In this document: positions 1 to 8,218 of the stretch, piece after piece
How the letters are laid out: every line of letters starts with the position of its first letter
How positions within the stretch are numbered: the first letter of the stretch is position 1
NCBI RefSeq assembly: GCF_014649875.1
Contig: NZ_BMTW01000001.1
Coordinates: 496,001 to 560,000, forward strand
DNA: 64,000 nucleotides
Source: Streptomyces rubiginosohelvolus
GTDB taxonomy: Bacteria > Actinomycetota > Actinomycetes > Streptomycetales > Streptomycetaceae
Reading direction: 5' to 3'
Translations under genes and position numbers: made by a program
The notes under the pieces: generated by a model
The model's input: the letters and a program-made list of their open reading frames with translations, nothing else
Databases searched by the model: none
What the model was told of the DNA's origin: nothing

Positions 1-286
1 GGGCGACGGCGTCGGTCCACACTTCTCCGGCCGCCAGCTCCAGTGACGTACCGGAGAGCTCGAAGCCCTTCGTGGCGATGCGCAGCGCCGTGCCGTCGAA
101 GCCCTTGTCCCCGATGACCAGGTTGGAGCCGCCGCCGACGATCAGCAGCGGGGTGCCGCTCGCGTCGGCCTCGCGGACGGCCGCGATCACCTCGGCGTCG
201 GTCGTGGCGGTCAGCAGCCGGGCGGCGGGGCCGCCGAGCCGGAAGGTGGTCAGGGGGGCGAGGGGAGCGTCGTGGAGTTCCTGCAC
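1..286 (-). CDS. murB: UDP-N-acetylmuramate dehydrogenase (MurB), 5' part only
   Basis: Only the first 95 codons are inside the window; the gene runs off the left edge. MurB is the cytoplasmic FAD enzyme that reduces UDP-GlcNAc-enolpyruvate to UDP-MurNAc in peptidoglycan synthesis. The visible part begins MQELHDAPLAPLTTFRLGG, the usual MurB N-terminus, and contains the FAD-binding stretch IVGGGSNLVIGDKGFDGTAL. The start is the GTG at 284-286; no strong ribosome site is visible, so a nearby start is possible. It follows the dehydratase pair on the same strand with an 86-base gap, as in other Streptomyces. Confidence 0.93.
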   Translation of the reverse strand, partial: MQELHDAPLAPLTTFRLGGPAARLLTATTDAEVIAAVREADASGTPLLIVGGGSNLVIGDKGFDGTALRIATKGFELSGTSLELAAGEVWTDAVA

Positions 287-372
287 GGGGACAAGAGTAC
301 GGTCCGCGCCCCCGCCGCTCGTGCGGGGCCACGGACCGTACGCCGGGGTCCGGCGGCTCGGACGGCCGCGTC

Positions 373-801
373 TCAGGCGAGCCGGACCACGGCCCGGGAC
401 ATCCCCAGCACCTTCTTGCCGTCGCACATCGCGACCAGGTCCACCCGGACCAGGTTGTCGTCCAGCTTCGCCGCGACCTTGCCGCTGACCTCGATCAGCG
501 CACCCTTGTCGTCGTTGGGCACGACGACCGGCTTGGTGAACCGCACCCCGTAGTCGACGACCGCGCCCGGGTCGCCGGCCCAGTCCGTGACGACCCGGAC
601 CGCCTCGGCCATCGTGAACATGCCGTGCGCGATCACGTCCGGCAGTCCGACCTCGCGCGCGAACTTCTCGTTCCAGTGGATCGGGTTGAAGTCGCCCGAG
701 GCGCCCGCGTACTGCACGAGCGTGGCCCGCGTCACCGGGAACGACTGCGCCGGCAGCTCCGTGCCGACCTCGACCGACCCGTAAGAGACCTTCGCCGTCA
801 T
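373..801 (-). CDS. MaoC-type (R)-hydroxyacyl dehydratase subunit (HadB-like)
   Basis: A 142-residue single hot-dog-fold protein. The MaoC/hydratase-2 motif is present as ASGDFNPIHWNE, with the catalytic pair at D37 and H42. This is the catalytic subunit of a two-subunit 3-hydroxyacyl-thioester dehydratase of the HadAB type, which removes water from (3R)-hydroxyacyl-ACP or -CoA. The ATG at 799-801 overlaps the TGA of the upstream partner (801-803), so the two subunits are probably made in a 1:1 ratio by translational coupling. A GTG one codon earlier (802-804) is a less likely start. The natural substrate in Streptomyces is not settled. Confidence 0.9.
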   Translation of the reverse strand: MTAKVSYGSVEVGTELPAQSFPVTRATLVQYAGASGDFNPIHWNEKFAREVGLPDVIAHGMFTMAEAVRVVTDWAGDPGAVVDYGVRFTKPVVVPNDDKGALIEVSGKVAAKLDDNLVRVDLVAMCDGKKVLGMSRAVVRLA

Positions 802-1253
802 CACGCCTCCTCGGCGGCGCGCGCCACCAGCTTCGTGACCGCCGTGACCACCAGCTCGCCGGCCTCGTCGTGCACATCCCCGCGAATGTCGAGAACGTCG
901 TTGCCCGCCAGGGACTTGATGCTCTCGATCGTCGACGTGACCGTCAGCCGGTCCCCCGCCCGCACCGGGCGCACGTAACGGAACTTCTGGTCCCCGTGGA
1001 CCACGCGGCTGTAGTCCAGGCCCAGCTGCGGGTCCTGCACCACCACTCCGGCGGCCCGGTAGGTGATCGAGAAGACGAACGTGGGCGGCGCGATCACATC
1101 GGCGTGACCGAGCGCACGGGCGGCCTCCCGGTCGACGTACGCCGGGTGGGTGTCACCCACCGCCTCGGCGAACTCGCGGATCTTCTCCCGGCCGACCTCG
1201 TACGCCGGAGTGGGCGGATAGGTCCGCCCCACGAAGGACTGGTCGAGCGCCAT
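801..1253 (-). CDS. FAS1-type dehydratase-domain protein (HadA-like, UPF0336)
   Basis: A 150-residue hot-dog protein that lacks the D..H catalytic pair of its neighbour but retains the substrate-side helix region, as HadA/HadC-like partner subunits do. It should form a heterodimer with the HadB-like protein encoded immediately downstream (4-base overlap). The start ATG at 1251-1253 has a near-perfect ribosome site AGGAGGT 8 bases upstream, so the longer open frame upstream is not used. The order rpmG, HadA-like, HadB-like, murB is the usual Streptomyces one. Confidence 0.88.
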   Translation of the reverse strand: MALDQSFVGRTYPPTPAYEVGREKIREFAEAVGDTHPAYVDREAARALGHADVIAPPTFVFSITYRAAGVVVQDPQLGLDYSRVVHGDQKFRYVRPVRAGDRLTVTSTIESIKSLAGNDVLDIRGDVHDEAGELVVTAVTKLVARAAEEA

Positions 1254-1332
1254 GAGCTCGCTACCTCCTGAGAAACCTGGTGAAAGACGAACAAGGGCCC
1301 GCCCCCGTGCGGGGAGCGACCTCATACAACGA

Positions 1333-1365
1333 CACGAGGCCGCCCCCAGAGGGGACGGCCTCGTG
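1333..1365 (-). terminator. Intrinsic-type hairpin downstream of rpmG
   Basis: A perfect 10-bp inverted repeat, CACGAGGCCG at 1333-1342 and CGGCCTCGTG at 1356-1365, separated by 13 bases. It starts 13 bases past the rpmG stop codon and before the HadA-like gene on the same strand, so it probably ends or attenuates the rpmG transcript. There is no T-run, which is normal for Streptomyces terminators. Confidence 0.7.
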
Positions 1366-1377
1366 TACGAGCCTGAT

Positions 1378-1542
1378 TCAGCGCGTTTCGCGGTGCGCGG
1401 TGTGCGAGTTGCAGCGCGGGCAGTGCTTCTTCATCTCAAGACGGTCCGGGTTGTTACGCCGGTTCTTCTTGGTGATGTAGTTCCGCTCCTTGCACTCCAC
1501 GCAGGCCAGCGTGATCTTCGGGCGGACGTCGGTGGCAGCCAC
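1378..1542 (-). CDS. rpmG: 50S ribosomal protein L33
   Basis: A 54-residue protein read directly from the minus strand, starting at GTG 1540-1542 as [17 protein letters not shown] and ending [15 protein letters not shown]. It is the zinc-binding (C+) form of L33, with two CxxC pairs (CVEC and CPRC). L33 sits in the large ribosomal subunit near the E site. It is too short to stand out by length, but the sequence is unmistakable. Its stop codon is followed by a strong hairpin. Streptomyces usually carry a second, cysteine-free L33 that replaces this one under zinc limitation. Confidence 0.96.
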
Positions 1543-1630
1543 GTGAGTGCTCCTTGGACGGACGTTGGACGGATGAACGCATAAAAGGGTAGCCGATCGA
1601 AGGACCGACCCAACAATCGGCTACCGTTAG

Positions 1631-1703
1631 TAGCGGTGACCGGACTTGAACCGGTGACACAGCGATTATGAGCCGCTTGCTCTACCGACTGAGCTACACC
1701 GCT
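1631..1703 (-). tRNA. tRNA-Met (CAT)
   Basis: A 73-base cloverleaf. The acceptor stem AGCGGTG pairs with CACCGCT, the D-arm reads GCTCAGTCGGTAGAGC, the anticodon loop carries CAT, and the T-arm is CCGGTTCAAGTCCGG. The CCA end is not encoded. The acceptor stem begins with a paired A1-U72 and the sequence lacks initiator features such as three G-C pairs below the anticodon, so I read it as elongator tRNA-Met. Confidence 0.95.
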
Positions 1704-1748
1704 TTGATGATGAGTCCCCCCGCCGAAGCGGGGTTTCCCGATCACCAG

Positions 1749-1821
1749 AGCCCCAATGCGGAATCGAACCGCAGACCTTCTCCTTACCATGGAGACGCTC
1801 TACCGACTGAGCTATTGGGGC
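1749..1821 (-). tRNA. tRNA-Thr (GGT)
   Basis: A 73-base cloverleaf 45 bases upstream of tRNA-Met on the same strand. The acceptor stem GCCCCAA pairs with TTGGGGC, the anticodon stem TCTCC/GGAGA encloses the loop ATGGTAA (anticodon GGT), and the T-arm is GCGGTTCGATTCCGC. The two tRNAs and rpmG are probably cotranscribed. Confidence 0.95.
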
Positions 1822-2076
1822 GAGCGATGAAGACATTACACGGTCCTCGGCCGGTTGCCCAAATCCGTTTGTGCCGCACCCTCCGGCCCCCTGTCCGGGG
1901 CCTCCCACACCCCCTGATCAGGCCTTGATCCAGGACGCGTCCGACCGCGGACCCGGCCCGCTCCGGGGTCGGCGCAGGCGCACCGGTACGACTATTCCGC
2001 TCCTCCCGGAAGCCGCCCCCGCACGCCCCTAGGGTGTGGTCACTCCGTGTGATCTTGCACCCCTCCCAGGAGCGCG

Positions 2077-3372
2077 ATGCCTGACAGCCAGCCACGGCGG
2101 CCCGACGACAACGCGCCCGACAGCGCAGACGCAGCCACCACCGCCGACACCCCCGCCCTCGTCCTCGGCGGCGCCCGCCTCGCCGACGGCCGGGCCGTGG
2201 ACGTACGCCTGAGCGGCAGCCGGATCGAGGCCGTCGGCACCGCGGGCAGCCTCACCGCCCGCGGCCCCCGGATCGACCTCCGCGGCTATCTGCTGCTCCC
2301 CGCCCCGGCCGAGCCCCACGCCCACAGCGACACCGCCCTCACCGCGGACAGCCTGGGCCCCGACAGCCCGGGCCCCGCGTCCCACCGCGCCGAGGACATC
2401 CAGCGCCGCGCCACGGAGGCGGCCCTCCTCCAGCTCGGCCACGGCGCCACCGCCCTGCGCACCCACGTCCGCGTCGGCGACGTCCAGGGCCTCGCCCCGC
2501 TCGAAGCCGTCCTGCAGACCCGGCGCGCCCTGCGCGGCCTCGCCGATGTGATGCCCGTCGCGGTCCCCCGGCTCCTCACCGGCATCGCCGGAGCGGACAG
2601 CCTCGCGATGCTCAGGGACGCGGTGAAGATGGGCGCGGCCGTCGTCGGCGGCTGCCCCGACCTCGACCCCGACCCCACGGGCTACACCGAAGCCGTCCTG
2701 GAGATCGCCGCCGAGCACGGCTGCCCCGTGGACCTGCACACCGACGCCGACGACCCCGCCCGCCTGGCCCGGCTCGCCGCGATGGCCGCGGGGCTGCGCC
2801 CGGGTGTCGCCCTCGGCCCCTGCGCGGGTCTGGCCCACCTGCCCCTGGACGCCGCGGCCCGCGCCGCCGACCGGCTCGCCGCCGCCGGGATCACCGTGGT
2901 CTGCCTGCCCCAGGGCGGCTGCGCCGGTTCCGAGCGCCGTACGACCGCCCCCGTACGCCTTCTGCGCTCCGCCGGCGTGCACGTCACGGCGGGCAGCGGC
3001 GCGCTGCGGGACACGGCCAACCCGGTCGGCCGCGGCGATCCGCTCGAAGCCGCCTACCTCCTCGCCTCGCAGGCGGGGCTGCGCGCCGAGCAGGCGTACG
3101 CCCTGGTCTCCACGAGCGCCCGTGCGGCACTCGGCCTGCCCGACGTACGCGTCGAGGCGGGCTTCCCGGCCGAACTCCTCGCCGTACGCGGCGAACGGCT
3201 CTCCGCGGCGCTCTCCCTCGCGTACAGCCGCATCGTCATCCACCGCGGCCGGATCGTGGCCCGTACCAGCGCCGTACGCGAGTACTGCGACTCCGACGCC
3301 GACCCCGCCGCGGGCCTCGGCGGACTGCCGCGCCAGGGCCGGCCCGACCCCGGCGCCGGGCCGAGGAACTGA
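2077..3372 (+). CDS. Amidohydrolase-family protein (cytosine deaminase-like)
   Basis: A 431-residue metal-dependent amidohydrolase fold. After a disordered N-terminus of about 25 residues comes a small beta domain (ALVLGGARLADGRAVDVRLSG), then PAPAEPHAHSDTAL, which corresponds to the HxH metal-binding strand at the start of the barrel (residues about 80-90). Further motifs are DLHTDADD in the barrel and a C-terminal beta segment ending SRIVIHRGRIVART. The family includes cytosine deaminase and N-isopropylammelide hydrolase; the substrate cannot be told. A likely ribosome site AGGAG lies at 2069-2073. It stands alone, divergent from the tRNA/rpmG unit. Confidence 0.8.
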   Translation: MPDSQPRRPDDNAPDSADAATTADTPALVLGGARLADGRAVDVRLSGSRIEAVGTAGSLTARGPRIDLRGYLLLPAPAEPHAHSDTALTADSLGPDSPGPASHRAEDIQRRATEAALLQLGHGATALRTHVRVGDVQGLAPLEAVLQTRRALRGLADVMPVAVPRLLTGIAGADSLAMLRDAVKMGAAVVGGCPDLDPDPTGYTEAVLEIAAEHGCPVDLHTDADDPARLARLAAMAAGLRPGVALGPCAGLAHLPLDAAARAADRLAAAGITVVCLPQGGCAGSERRTTAPVRLLRSAGVHVTAGSGALRDTANPVGRGDPLEAAYLLASQAGLRAEQAYALVSTSARAALGLPDVRVEAGFPAELLAVRGERLSAALSLAYSRIVIHRGRIVARTSAVREYCDSDADPAAGLGGLPRQGRPDPGAGPRN

Positions 3373-3406
3373 GCGCGACCCGGTCCCCGGGCGTACGGTC
3401 GGGGGT

Positions 3407-4063
3407 ATGCGCATTGTCATCGCAGGTGGACACGGACAGATCGCACTGCGGCTGGAGCGGCTGCTCGCCGCACGCGGGGATGAAGCCGTAGGGATCATCC
3501 GCAACCCCCAACAGAGTCAGGACCTCACCGACGCCGGCGCCGAACCCGTCGTGCTGGACCTCGAATCGGCCACCGTGGAGGAGACCGCACAGGTGCTGCG
3601 CGGCGCGGACGCGGCCGTCTTCGCGGCGGGCGCCGGGCCGAACAGCGGCACCGCCCGCAAGGACACCGTCGACCGCGACGCGGCCGTGCTGTTCGCCGAC
3701 GCGGCCGAGGCGGCGGGCGTGCGCCGCTACCTCGTCGTCTCCTCGATGGGCGCCGACCCCGACCACCCCGGCGACGAGGTCTTCGACGTGTATCTGCGGG
3801 CCAAGGGCGCCGCGGACGCGGCCGTACGCTCCCGTACCGCGCTGGACTGGACGATCCTGCGCCCCGGCATGCTGACGAATGACGCGGGCACCGGCCAGGT
3901 CCTCCTGGCCGCATCGACGGGCCGTGGCCCGATCCCCCGCGACGACGTGGCGGCCACGCTGCTGGAACTGCTGGACACCCCGGCGACGGCGGGCCTCACC
4001 CTGGAGGCGATCTCCGGGAACGTGCCGGTGACGGTGGCCGTGAAGGACGTCGCGGGCAACTGA
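3407..4063 (+). CDS. NAD(P)-binding atypical short-chain dehydrogenase (NAD(P)H-binding family)
   Basis: A 218-residue Rossmann protein starting MRIVIAGGHGQIALRLERLL, with the glycine-rich GGHGQIA loop, a conserved VVSSMGAD segment and LDWTILRPGML, the pattern of YtfG/NmrA-like 'NAD(P)H-binding' proteins. The usual YxxxK is present as YLRAKGAAD. The function is unknown; relatives act as flavin or quinone reductase-like proteins or redox sensors. The start is ATG 3407-3409 with GGGGGT just upstream; a longer overlapping frame exists but begins inside the amidohydrolase gene. Confidence 0.85.
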   Translation: MRIVIAGGHGQIALRLERLLAARGDEAVGIIRNPQQSQDLTDAGAEPVVLDLESATVEETAQVLRGADAAVFAAGAGPNSGTARKDTVDRDAAVLFADAAEAAGVRRYLVVSSMGADPDHPGDEVFDVYLRAKGAADAAVRSRTALDWTILRPGMLTNDAGTGQVLLAASTGRGPIPRDDVAATLLELLDTPATAGLTLEAISGNVPVTVAVKDVAGN

Positions 4064-4137
4064 GGCCTCGCGGGCGGCCGGACCGGTCGCCCGCGACGGG
4101 CTCCGGACAGCTGCGCCGGATGCTCCGGACAACGAGG

Positions 4138-4169
4138 AAGCCCCCGACCGGATAACCGGTCGGGGGCTT
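4138..4169. terminator. Strong hairpin between the NAD(P)-binding gene and the tRNA-Tyr remnant
   Basis: A perfect 14-bp inverted repeat (4138-4151 and 4156-4169) with an ATAA tetraloop. It sits 75 bases after the plus-strand gene and immediately 3' of the minus-strand tRNA-Tyr remnant, where the intact tRNA would have needed a terminator. It could serve both strands. Confidence 0.8.
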
Positions 4170-4177
4170 CGTTCGCG

Positions 4178-4222
4178 TGGCGGCGCCAGGGTTCGAACCT
4201 GGGTAGGCTGAGCCACACCGCC
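4178..4222 (-). pseudogene. tRNA-Tyr remnant with internal deletion
   Basis: Read on the minus strand, the 45 bases start with GGCGGTGTG and continue directly into GCTCAGCC and TACCCAGGTTCGAACCCTGG, ending CGCCGCCA. The first 9 bases match the 5' acceptor strand of actinobacterial tRNA-Tyr and the rest matches its variable arm, T-arm and 3' acceptor strand. The D-arm, anticodon arm and anticodon (about 40 bases) are missing. The acceptor ends can still pair (GGCGGTG with CGCCGCC, one G-U), so the piece is a clean internal deletion. The tRNA-Tyr gene at this chromosomal position is, from established knowledge, the attachment site of SLP1-type integrative plasmids in S. coelicolor. Confidence 0.7.
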
Positions 4223-4388
4223 TCGAACGACGCGTTGGATCTCGTGGTGAGCTCCTTGGCGACGACGTAAACAATACCCGATGGCCAGGGGTGCTCCGCC
4301 ACCTCATTGATCAGCGCCCGGAGGGTGCGGCGGTGGCTAGGCTTTGGCCTGTATCCCCACGCACATTCGACGCAAGGAGCCACACGTC

Positions 4389-4877
4389 ATGGCCGACTCC
4401 AGTTTCGACATCGTCTCGAAGGTCGAGCGGCAGGAGGTCGACAACGCCCTCAACCAGGCCGCCAAGGAGATCTCCCAGCGTTACGACTTCAAGGGCACGG
4501 GCGCCTCGATCTCGTGGTCGGGCGAGAAGATCCTGATGGAGGCGAACGGCGAGGAGCGGGTCAAGGCCATCCTCGACATCTTCCAGTCCAAGCTGATCAA
4601 GCGCGGCATCTCGCTGAAGTCGCTGGACGCCGGTGAGCCGCAGCTCTCCGGCAAGGAGTACAAGATCTTCGCCACGATCGAGGAAGGCATCTCCCAGGAG
4701 AACGCCAAGAAGGTGGCGAAGACGATCCGCGACGAGGGCCCGAAGGGCGTCAAGGCGCAGGTCCAGGGCGACGAGCTGCGCGTCAGCTCGAAGAGCCGGG
4801 ACGACCTCCAGGCCGTTCAGGCGCTGCTGAAGGGCAAGGACTTCGAGTTCGCGATCCAGTTCGTGAACTACCGGTAG
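4389..4877 (+). CDS. yajQ: YajQ family nucleotide-binding protein
   Basis: A 162-residue protein starting [20 protein letters not shown], the family hallmark, with the second conserved block [12 protein letters not shown] and the C-terminus [11 protein letters not shown]. YajQ folds into two ferredoxin-like domains. It is a known c-di-GMP receptor in Xanthomonas; in Streptomyces its role is not established. The start ATG 4389 follows an AAGGAG ribosome site at 4374-4379, so the in-frame ATG 45 bases upstream is not used. Monocistronic. Confidence 0.95.
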   Translation: MADSSFDIVSKVERQEVDNALNQAAKEISQRYDFKGTGASISWSGEKILMEANGEERVKAILDIFQSKLIKRGISLKSLDAGEPQLSGKEYKIFATIEEGISQENAKKVAKTIRDEGPKGVKAQVQGDELRVSSKSRDDLQAVQALLKGKDFEFAIQFVNYR

Positions 4878-5058
4878 TCACGGCAACTGCCGTACACAGC
4901 GGGGGCACACCGCCGGGGCCGACCTCGACGGCGTGCCTCTCCGTGTTTCCGGCCCGTGCGGGACGTACAAAGCGCGCGGATGCGATGTCCGGATACCGCC
5001 GGTGACGGTGGGGCGGACGGGCGCAGACTGACCGTACGGACCGGGGAAGTGAGAAGGC

Positions 5059-5580
5059 ATGACGACGACGGTGTACGCGCGGGTGGAGAGCCCGCTGGGC
5101 GAGTTGCTGCTGGTCGGCGAGGCGACGGCGGGCGGGTCCTGTGGTGTCCGGCTGCGTTCGCTGTCCGTGCCCGGCCAGAAGGGCGGCGTGGCCGTCCAGG
5201 ACGGCTGGCGGTACGCCCCCGAGGCGTTCACGGACGTAGTGCGGCAGTTGGAGGCGTACTTCGCGGGTCGTTCGACGCGGTTCGACGTGCCGCTGGCCGA
5301 GGGTGTGGGCACGGAGTTCCAGCGGCGGGTCTGGGCGGTGCTGGAGTCGATTCCGTACGGCAGCACGGTGTCGTACGGGGAGGTCGCGGCGCGGGTCGGC
5401 GCCTCGGGCGCGGGGGTGCGGGCCGTGGGCACGGCGATCGGGCGCAATCCGCTGCTGGTCGTGCGGCCGTGCCACCGGGTGATCGGGGCGGACGGGGCGC
5501 TGCGGGGGTACGCGGGCGGGCTGGAGCGGAAGAAGCTGCTGCTGGGGATCGAGGGTGGGGCGGGGCGGTCGGAGTCGTGA
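5059..5580 (+). CDS. ogt: Methylated-DNA--protein-cysteine S-methyltransferase
   Basis: A 173-residue suicide alkyltransferase that moves alkyl groups from O6-alkylguanine to its own cysteine. The catalytic PCHRVIGADGALRGYAGG block is complete (Cys about residue 139), preceded by the helix-turn-helix part FQRRVWAVLESIPYGSTVSY. The N-terminal ribonuclease-like domain is short, as in Ogt. Its TGA overlaps the GTG of alkB by 4 bases, forming a two-gene direct-reversal repair operon. Confidence 0.95.
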   Translation: MTTTVYARVESPLGELLLVGEATAGGSCGVRLRSLSVPGQKGGVAVQDGWRYAPEAFTDVVRQLEAYFAGRSTRFDVPLAEGVGTEFQRRVWAVLESIPYGSTVSYGEVAARVGASGAGVRAVGTAIGRNPLLVVRPCHRVIGADGALRGYAGGLERKKLLLGIEGGAGRSES

Positions 5581-6314
5581 CGCCCGCGCCCCCGCCGCCC
5601 TCCGACGGCCCTTCCTCCGGCGGCCTTTCCTCCGACGGTTTCTCCTCCGACGGTCTGTTCCGGCGGCCGCGTACGGTCGTGGCGCCGGGGGCCGTCCATG
5701 TGCCGGAGTGGCTTTCGGCGGAGCAGCGGGCGGAGTTGGTGGTGGCGTGCCGTCAGTGGGCGCGGGGGCCGGTCCCGTTCCGGCACACCCTGCTGCCGGG
5801 CGGCGGTGTGATGTCGGTGCGGACGGTGTGCCTGGGGTGGCACTGGCAGCCGTACCGGTACGCGCGTACGGCCGACGATGTGAACGGCGCCCGGGTGGCC
5901 GCTTTCCCGGACTGGCTGGGCGACCTGGGGCGGGCGGCGGTGGCCGAGGCGTACGGGAACGAGGACGCGGCACAGGCGTTCGCGCCGGACACCGCACTGA
6001 TCAACTTCTATGACGACGCCGCGCGGATGGGGATGCACCAGGACAAGGAGGAGCGGTCGGACGCTCCTGTGGTGTCGTTGAGCATCGGAGCGAGGTGTGT
6101 GTTCCGCTTCGGGAACACGGAGGGACGCGGGCAGCCGTACACGGATGTGGAGTTGGCGTCCGGGGATCTGTTCGTCTTCGGCGGACCGTCGCGGTTCGCG
6201 TTCCACGGCGTCCCGAAGGTGTACACGGGAACGGCCGACCCGGCAGCGGGGCTGCGGGCCGGCCGGTTGAATCTGACGTTGCGGGAGACCGGGATGGCAT
6301 CGGGGGACGCGTAG
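5577..6314 (+). CDS. alkB: AlkB-type alpha-ketoglutarate-dependent DNA dealkylase
   Basis: A 245-residue Fe(II)/2-oxoglutarate dioxygenase that oxidatively removes methyl groups from 1-methyladenine and 3-methylcytosine. Visible are the substrate lid region, LINFYDDAARMGMHQDKEE with the HxD iron pair, SLSIGARCVFRFG, and the distal His with the 2-oxoglutarate arginines in FHGVPKVYTG and GRLNLTLRET. The N-terminal 35 residues are a low-complexity Ser/Gly/Asp run (SSGGLSSDGFSSDGL). It starts at GTG 5577 within the ogt stop codon, so translation is coupled. Confidence 0.93.
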   Translation: MTPAPPPPSDGPSSGGLSSDGFSSDGLFRRPRTVVAPGAVHVPEWLSAEQRAELVVACRQWARGPVPFRHTLLPGGGVMSVRTVCLGWHWQPYRYARTADDVNGARVAAFPDWLGDLGRAAVAEAYGNEDAAQAFAPDTALINFYDDAARMGMHQDKEERSDAPVVSLSIGARCVFRFGNTEGRGQPYTDVELASGDLFVFGGPSRFAFHGVPKVYTGTADPAAGLRAGRLNLTLRETGMASGDA

Positions 6315-6345
6315 GACAGCGTGGCCCGCCCCCGGTCGGCGGCGG

Positions 6346-6618
6346 TCAGCGGCGGTCGCGGGAGTGGCCGAACAGCAGCCGGTAGGCGATCAGCAGGACC
6401 AGGGAGCCGGCGATGGCGGCGATCCAGGTCGTGGTGTCGTAGAAGTCGTTGCTGATGGGGCGGTCGAGGAACTGGCTGGAGAGCCAGCCGCCGACGAAGG
6501 CCCCGGCGATGCCGATGAGGGTGGTGCCGATGATGCCGCCCGGGTCGCGTCCCGGGAGGAGGATCTTGGCTATGAGTCCGGCGAGCAGGCCGAGAATGAT
6601 CCAACTGATGATGCCCAT
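6346..6618 (-). CDS. GlsB/YeaQ/YmgE-type (transglycosylase-associated) membrane protein
   Basis: A 90-residue integral membrane protein with three hydrophobic segments (about residues 4-22, 28-46 and 63-83). The glycine-rich GLLAGLIAKILLPG and GGIIGTTLIGIAGAFVGGWL are the family signature. These small proteins are stress-induced in many bacteria, but their activity is unknown despite the 'transglycosylase-associated' name. It converges with alkB (31-base gap). Confidence 0.88.
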   Translation of the reverse strand: MGIISWIILGLLAGLIAKILLPGRDPGGIIGTTLIGIAGAFVGGWLSSQFLDRPISNDFYDTTTWIAAIAGSLVLLIAYRLLFGHSRDRR

Positions 6619-6706
6619 GTCGCTGCCCCTACCCCTTGCTTCGTCTTGAAATCACAGACGCGGCGGGCAGGTGTTCGGTTGCTCGGGGGTCGCCGGACTC
6701 GGCCGG

Positions 6707-7099
6707 TCAGCGGGTGGCGAAGGGCTGGTCCGAGGGGACGATCTCCTTGCCGAAGGGCATGAGGGAGACAGGGATCAGCTTGAAGTTGGCGATGCCCAGC
6801 GGGATCCCGATGATCGTGATGCACAGCGCGATGCCAGTGGTGATGTGGCCGAGGGCGAGCCACCAGCCGGCGAGGACCAGCCAGAGGACGTTGCCCACGC
6901 AGGAGGGCGAGCCCGCGTCCCGGCGGTCGACGACGGTGTAGCCGAACGGCCAGAGGGCGTAGACGCCGATCCGGAAGGCGGCCACACCGAAGGGGATGCC
7001 GATGATGGTGATGCAGAGCAGGACGCCCGCGAGCAGGTAGCCGAGGAACATCCAGAATCCGCAGAGAATCAGCCAGATGATGTTCAGGATGGTTTTCAC
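6707..7099 (-). CDS. YccF domain inner-membrane protein
   Basis: A 130-residue protein with two copies of the YccF motif: [17 protein letters not shown] near residue 30 and [17 protein letters not shown] near residue 92, each after a pair of hydrophobic helices. Each half resembles the other ([11 protein letters not shown] versus [11 protein letters not shown]). Function unknown. The GTG start at 7097-7099 overlaps the htpX TGA (7096-7098), so it is cotranslated behind the htpX protease. Confidence 0.9.
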   Translation of the reverse strand: MKTILNIIWLILCGFWMFLGYLLAGVLLCITIIGIPFGVAAFRIGVYALWPFGYTVVDRRDAGSPSCVGNVLWLVLAGWWLALGHITTGIALCITIIGIPLGIANFKLIPVSLMPFGKEIVPSDQPFATR

Positions 7100-7959
7100 G
7101 GGCGATGACCTGCCATCTGTTCGAGTCGGGCGATGCGCTCCGCCATCGGCGGGTGCGTCGAGAACATTTTCGCCATCCCCTGACCGGGGCGGAAGGGGTT
7201 CGCGATCATCATGTGGCTCGCGGTCTCGATCCTGGGCTCGGGCGGCAGCGGGAGCTGTTTCGTCCCGGCGTCGAGCTTGCGCAGGGCGCTGGCGAGCGCC
7301 AGTGGGTCACCGGTGAGCTGGGCCCCGGAGGCGTCGGCCTCGTACTCCCGGGAGCGGCTGACGGCGAGCTGGATGACGGAGGCGGCGAGCGGCCCCAGGA
7401 TCATGATCAGGAGCATGCCGAGGAGGCCGGGCCCCTCGTCATCGTTGGAGCGGCCCACCGGGATGAGCCAGGCGAAGTTGACCAGGAACATCACGACGGA
7501 GGCGAGGGCTCCGGCGACGGACGAGATGAGGATGTCACGGTTGTAGACATGGCTGAGCTCATGGCCGAGGACGCCGCGCAGCTCGCGTTCGTCGAGGATC
7601 TGGAGGATGCCCTCGGTGCAGCAGACGGCGGCGTTGCGCGGGTTGCGCCCGGTGGCGAAGGCGTTGGGCGCCTGGGTCGGGGAGATGTAGAGGCGCGGCA
7701 TGGGCTGACGGGCGGCCGTGGAGAGCTCGCGCACGATGCGGTAGAGCTGCGGCGCCTCGAACTCGCTGACGGGCCGGGCGCGCATGGCCCGCAGGGCCAG
7801 TTTGTCGCTGTTCCAGTACGCGTACGCGTTGGTGCCGACGGCGACCAGGAGCGCGACGATCAGTCCCGTACGTCCGAAGAAGCTGCCGATGACGATGATG
7901 AGTGCGGACAGTCCCCCGAGGAGTACGGCGGTCTTGAGCCCGTTGTGCCGGCGGTGCAC
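7096..7959 (-). CDS. htpX: Membrane zinc metalloprotease HtpX (M48B)
   Basis: A 287-residue protein with two N-terminal transmembrane segments and the zinc site [11 protein letters not shown] (HExxH at about residue 142), followed by two more hydrophobic segments and the third zinc ligand in [11 protein letters not shown]. HtpX degrades damaged membrane proteins with its active site on the cytoplasmic side. The chosen start is GTG 7957-7959 with GGAGGG 8-14 bases upstream; the open frame extends 18 codons further but without support. Convergence of htpX and yccF in one operon suggests a membrane quality-control role for both. Confidence 0.92.
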   Translation of the reverse strand: MHRRHNGLKTAVLLGGLSALIIVIGSFFGRTGLIVALLVAVGTNAYAYWNSDKLALRAMRARPVSEFEAPQLYRIVRELSTAARQPMPRLYISPTQAPNAFATGRNPRNAAVCCTEGILQILDERELRGVLGHELSHVYNRDILISSVAGALASVVMFLVNFAWLIPVGRSNDDEGPGLLGMLLIMILGPLAASVIQLAVSRSREYEADASGAQLTGDPLALASALRKLDAGTKQLPLPPEPRIETASHMMIANPFRPGQGMAKMFSTHPPMAERIARLEQMAGHRP

Positions 7960-8007
7960 GGTACGCCCTCCAAGTGGTGCAGCAGGGGAACCCTTTGCAT
8001 GGTGGTG

Positions 8008-8025
8008 CTCCACTCCCCAGTGGAG
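8008..8025. other. Short hairpin in the htpX upstream region
   Basis: A perfect 7-bp inverted repeat CTCCACT/AGTGGAG with a CCCC loop, 49 bases upstream of the htpX start. It could be a leader hairpin of htpX or the weak end of the mscL transcript. The rest of 7960-8218 has no gene; a second imperfect repeat built on CCGTACGG lies at about 8129-8158. Confidence 0.35.
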
Positions 8026-8218
8026 CCTCCTGTACTGGTCAACGCCAGGCGAGAGGAGCTAGTTCCCTTGTGCGTGCGGCTGGAGGGCGGGGGCTGTGCC
8101 GCGTGTTCGCGCCGGTCGGGCCCCCGGCCCCGTACGGAGTGACGCTGGGCCGTACGGGTGGCGGCAGGCCGTCCTGATGGTGCGGGGTGACTCGGTGGGG
8201 CGGTACTGCCGTGCTGGG

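Noticed and set aside
2029-3504. 491-codon open frame on the minus strand
   Set aside because: It is antisense to the amidohydrolase gene, with Gly/Ala/Arg/Val-rich composition typical of GC-rich shadow frames and no recognisable domain.
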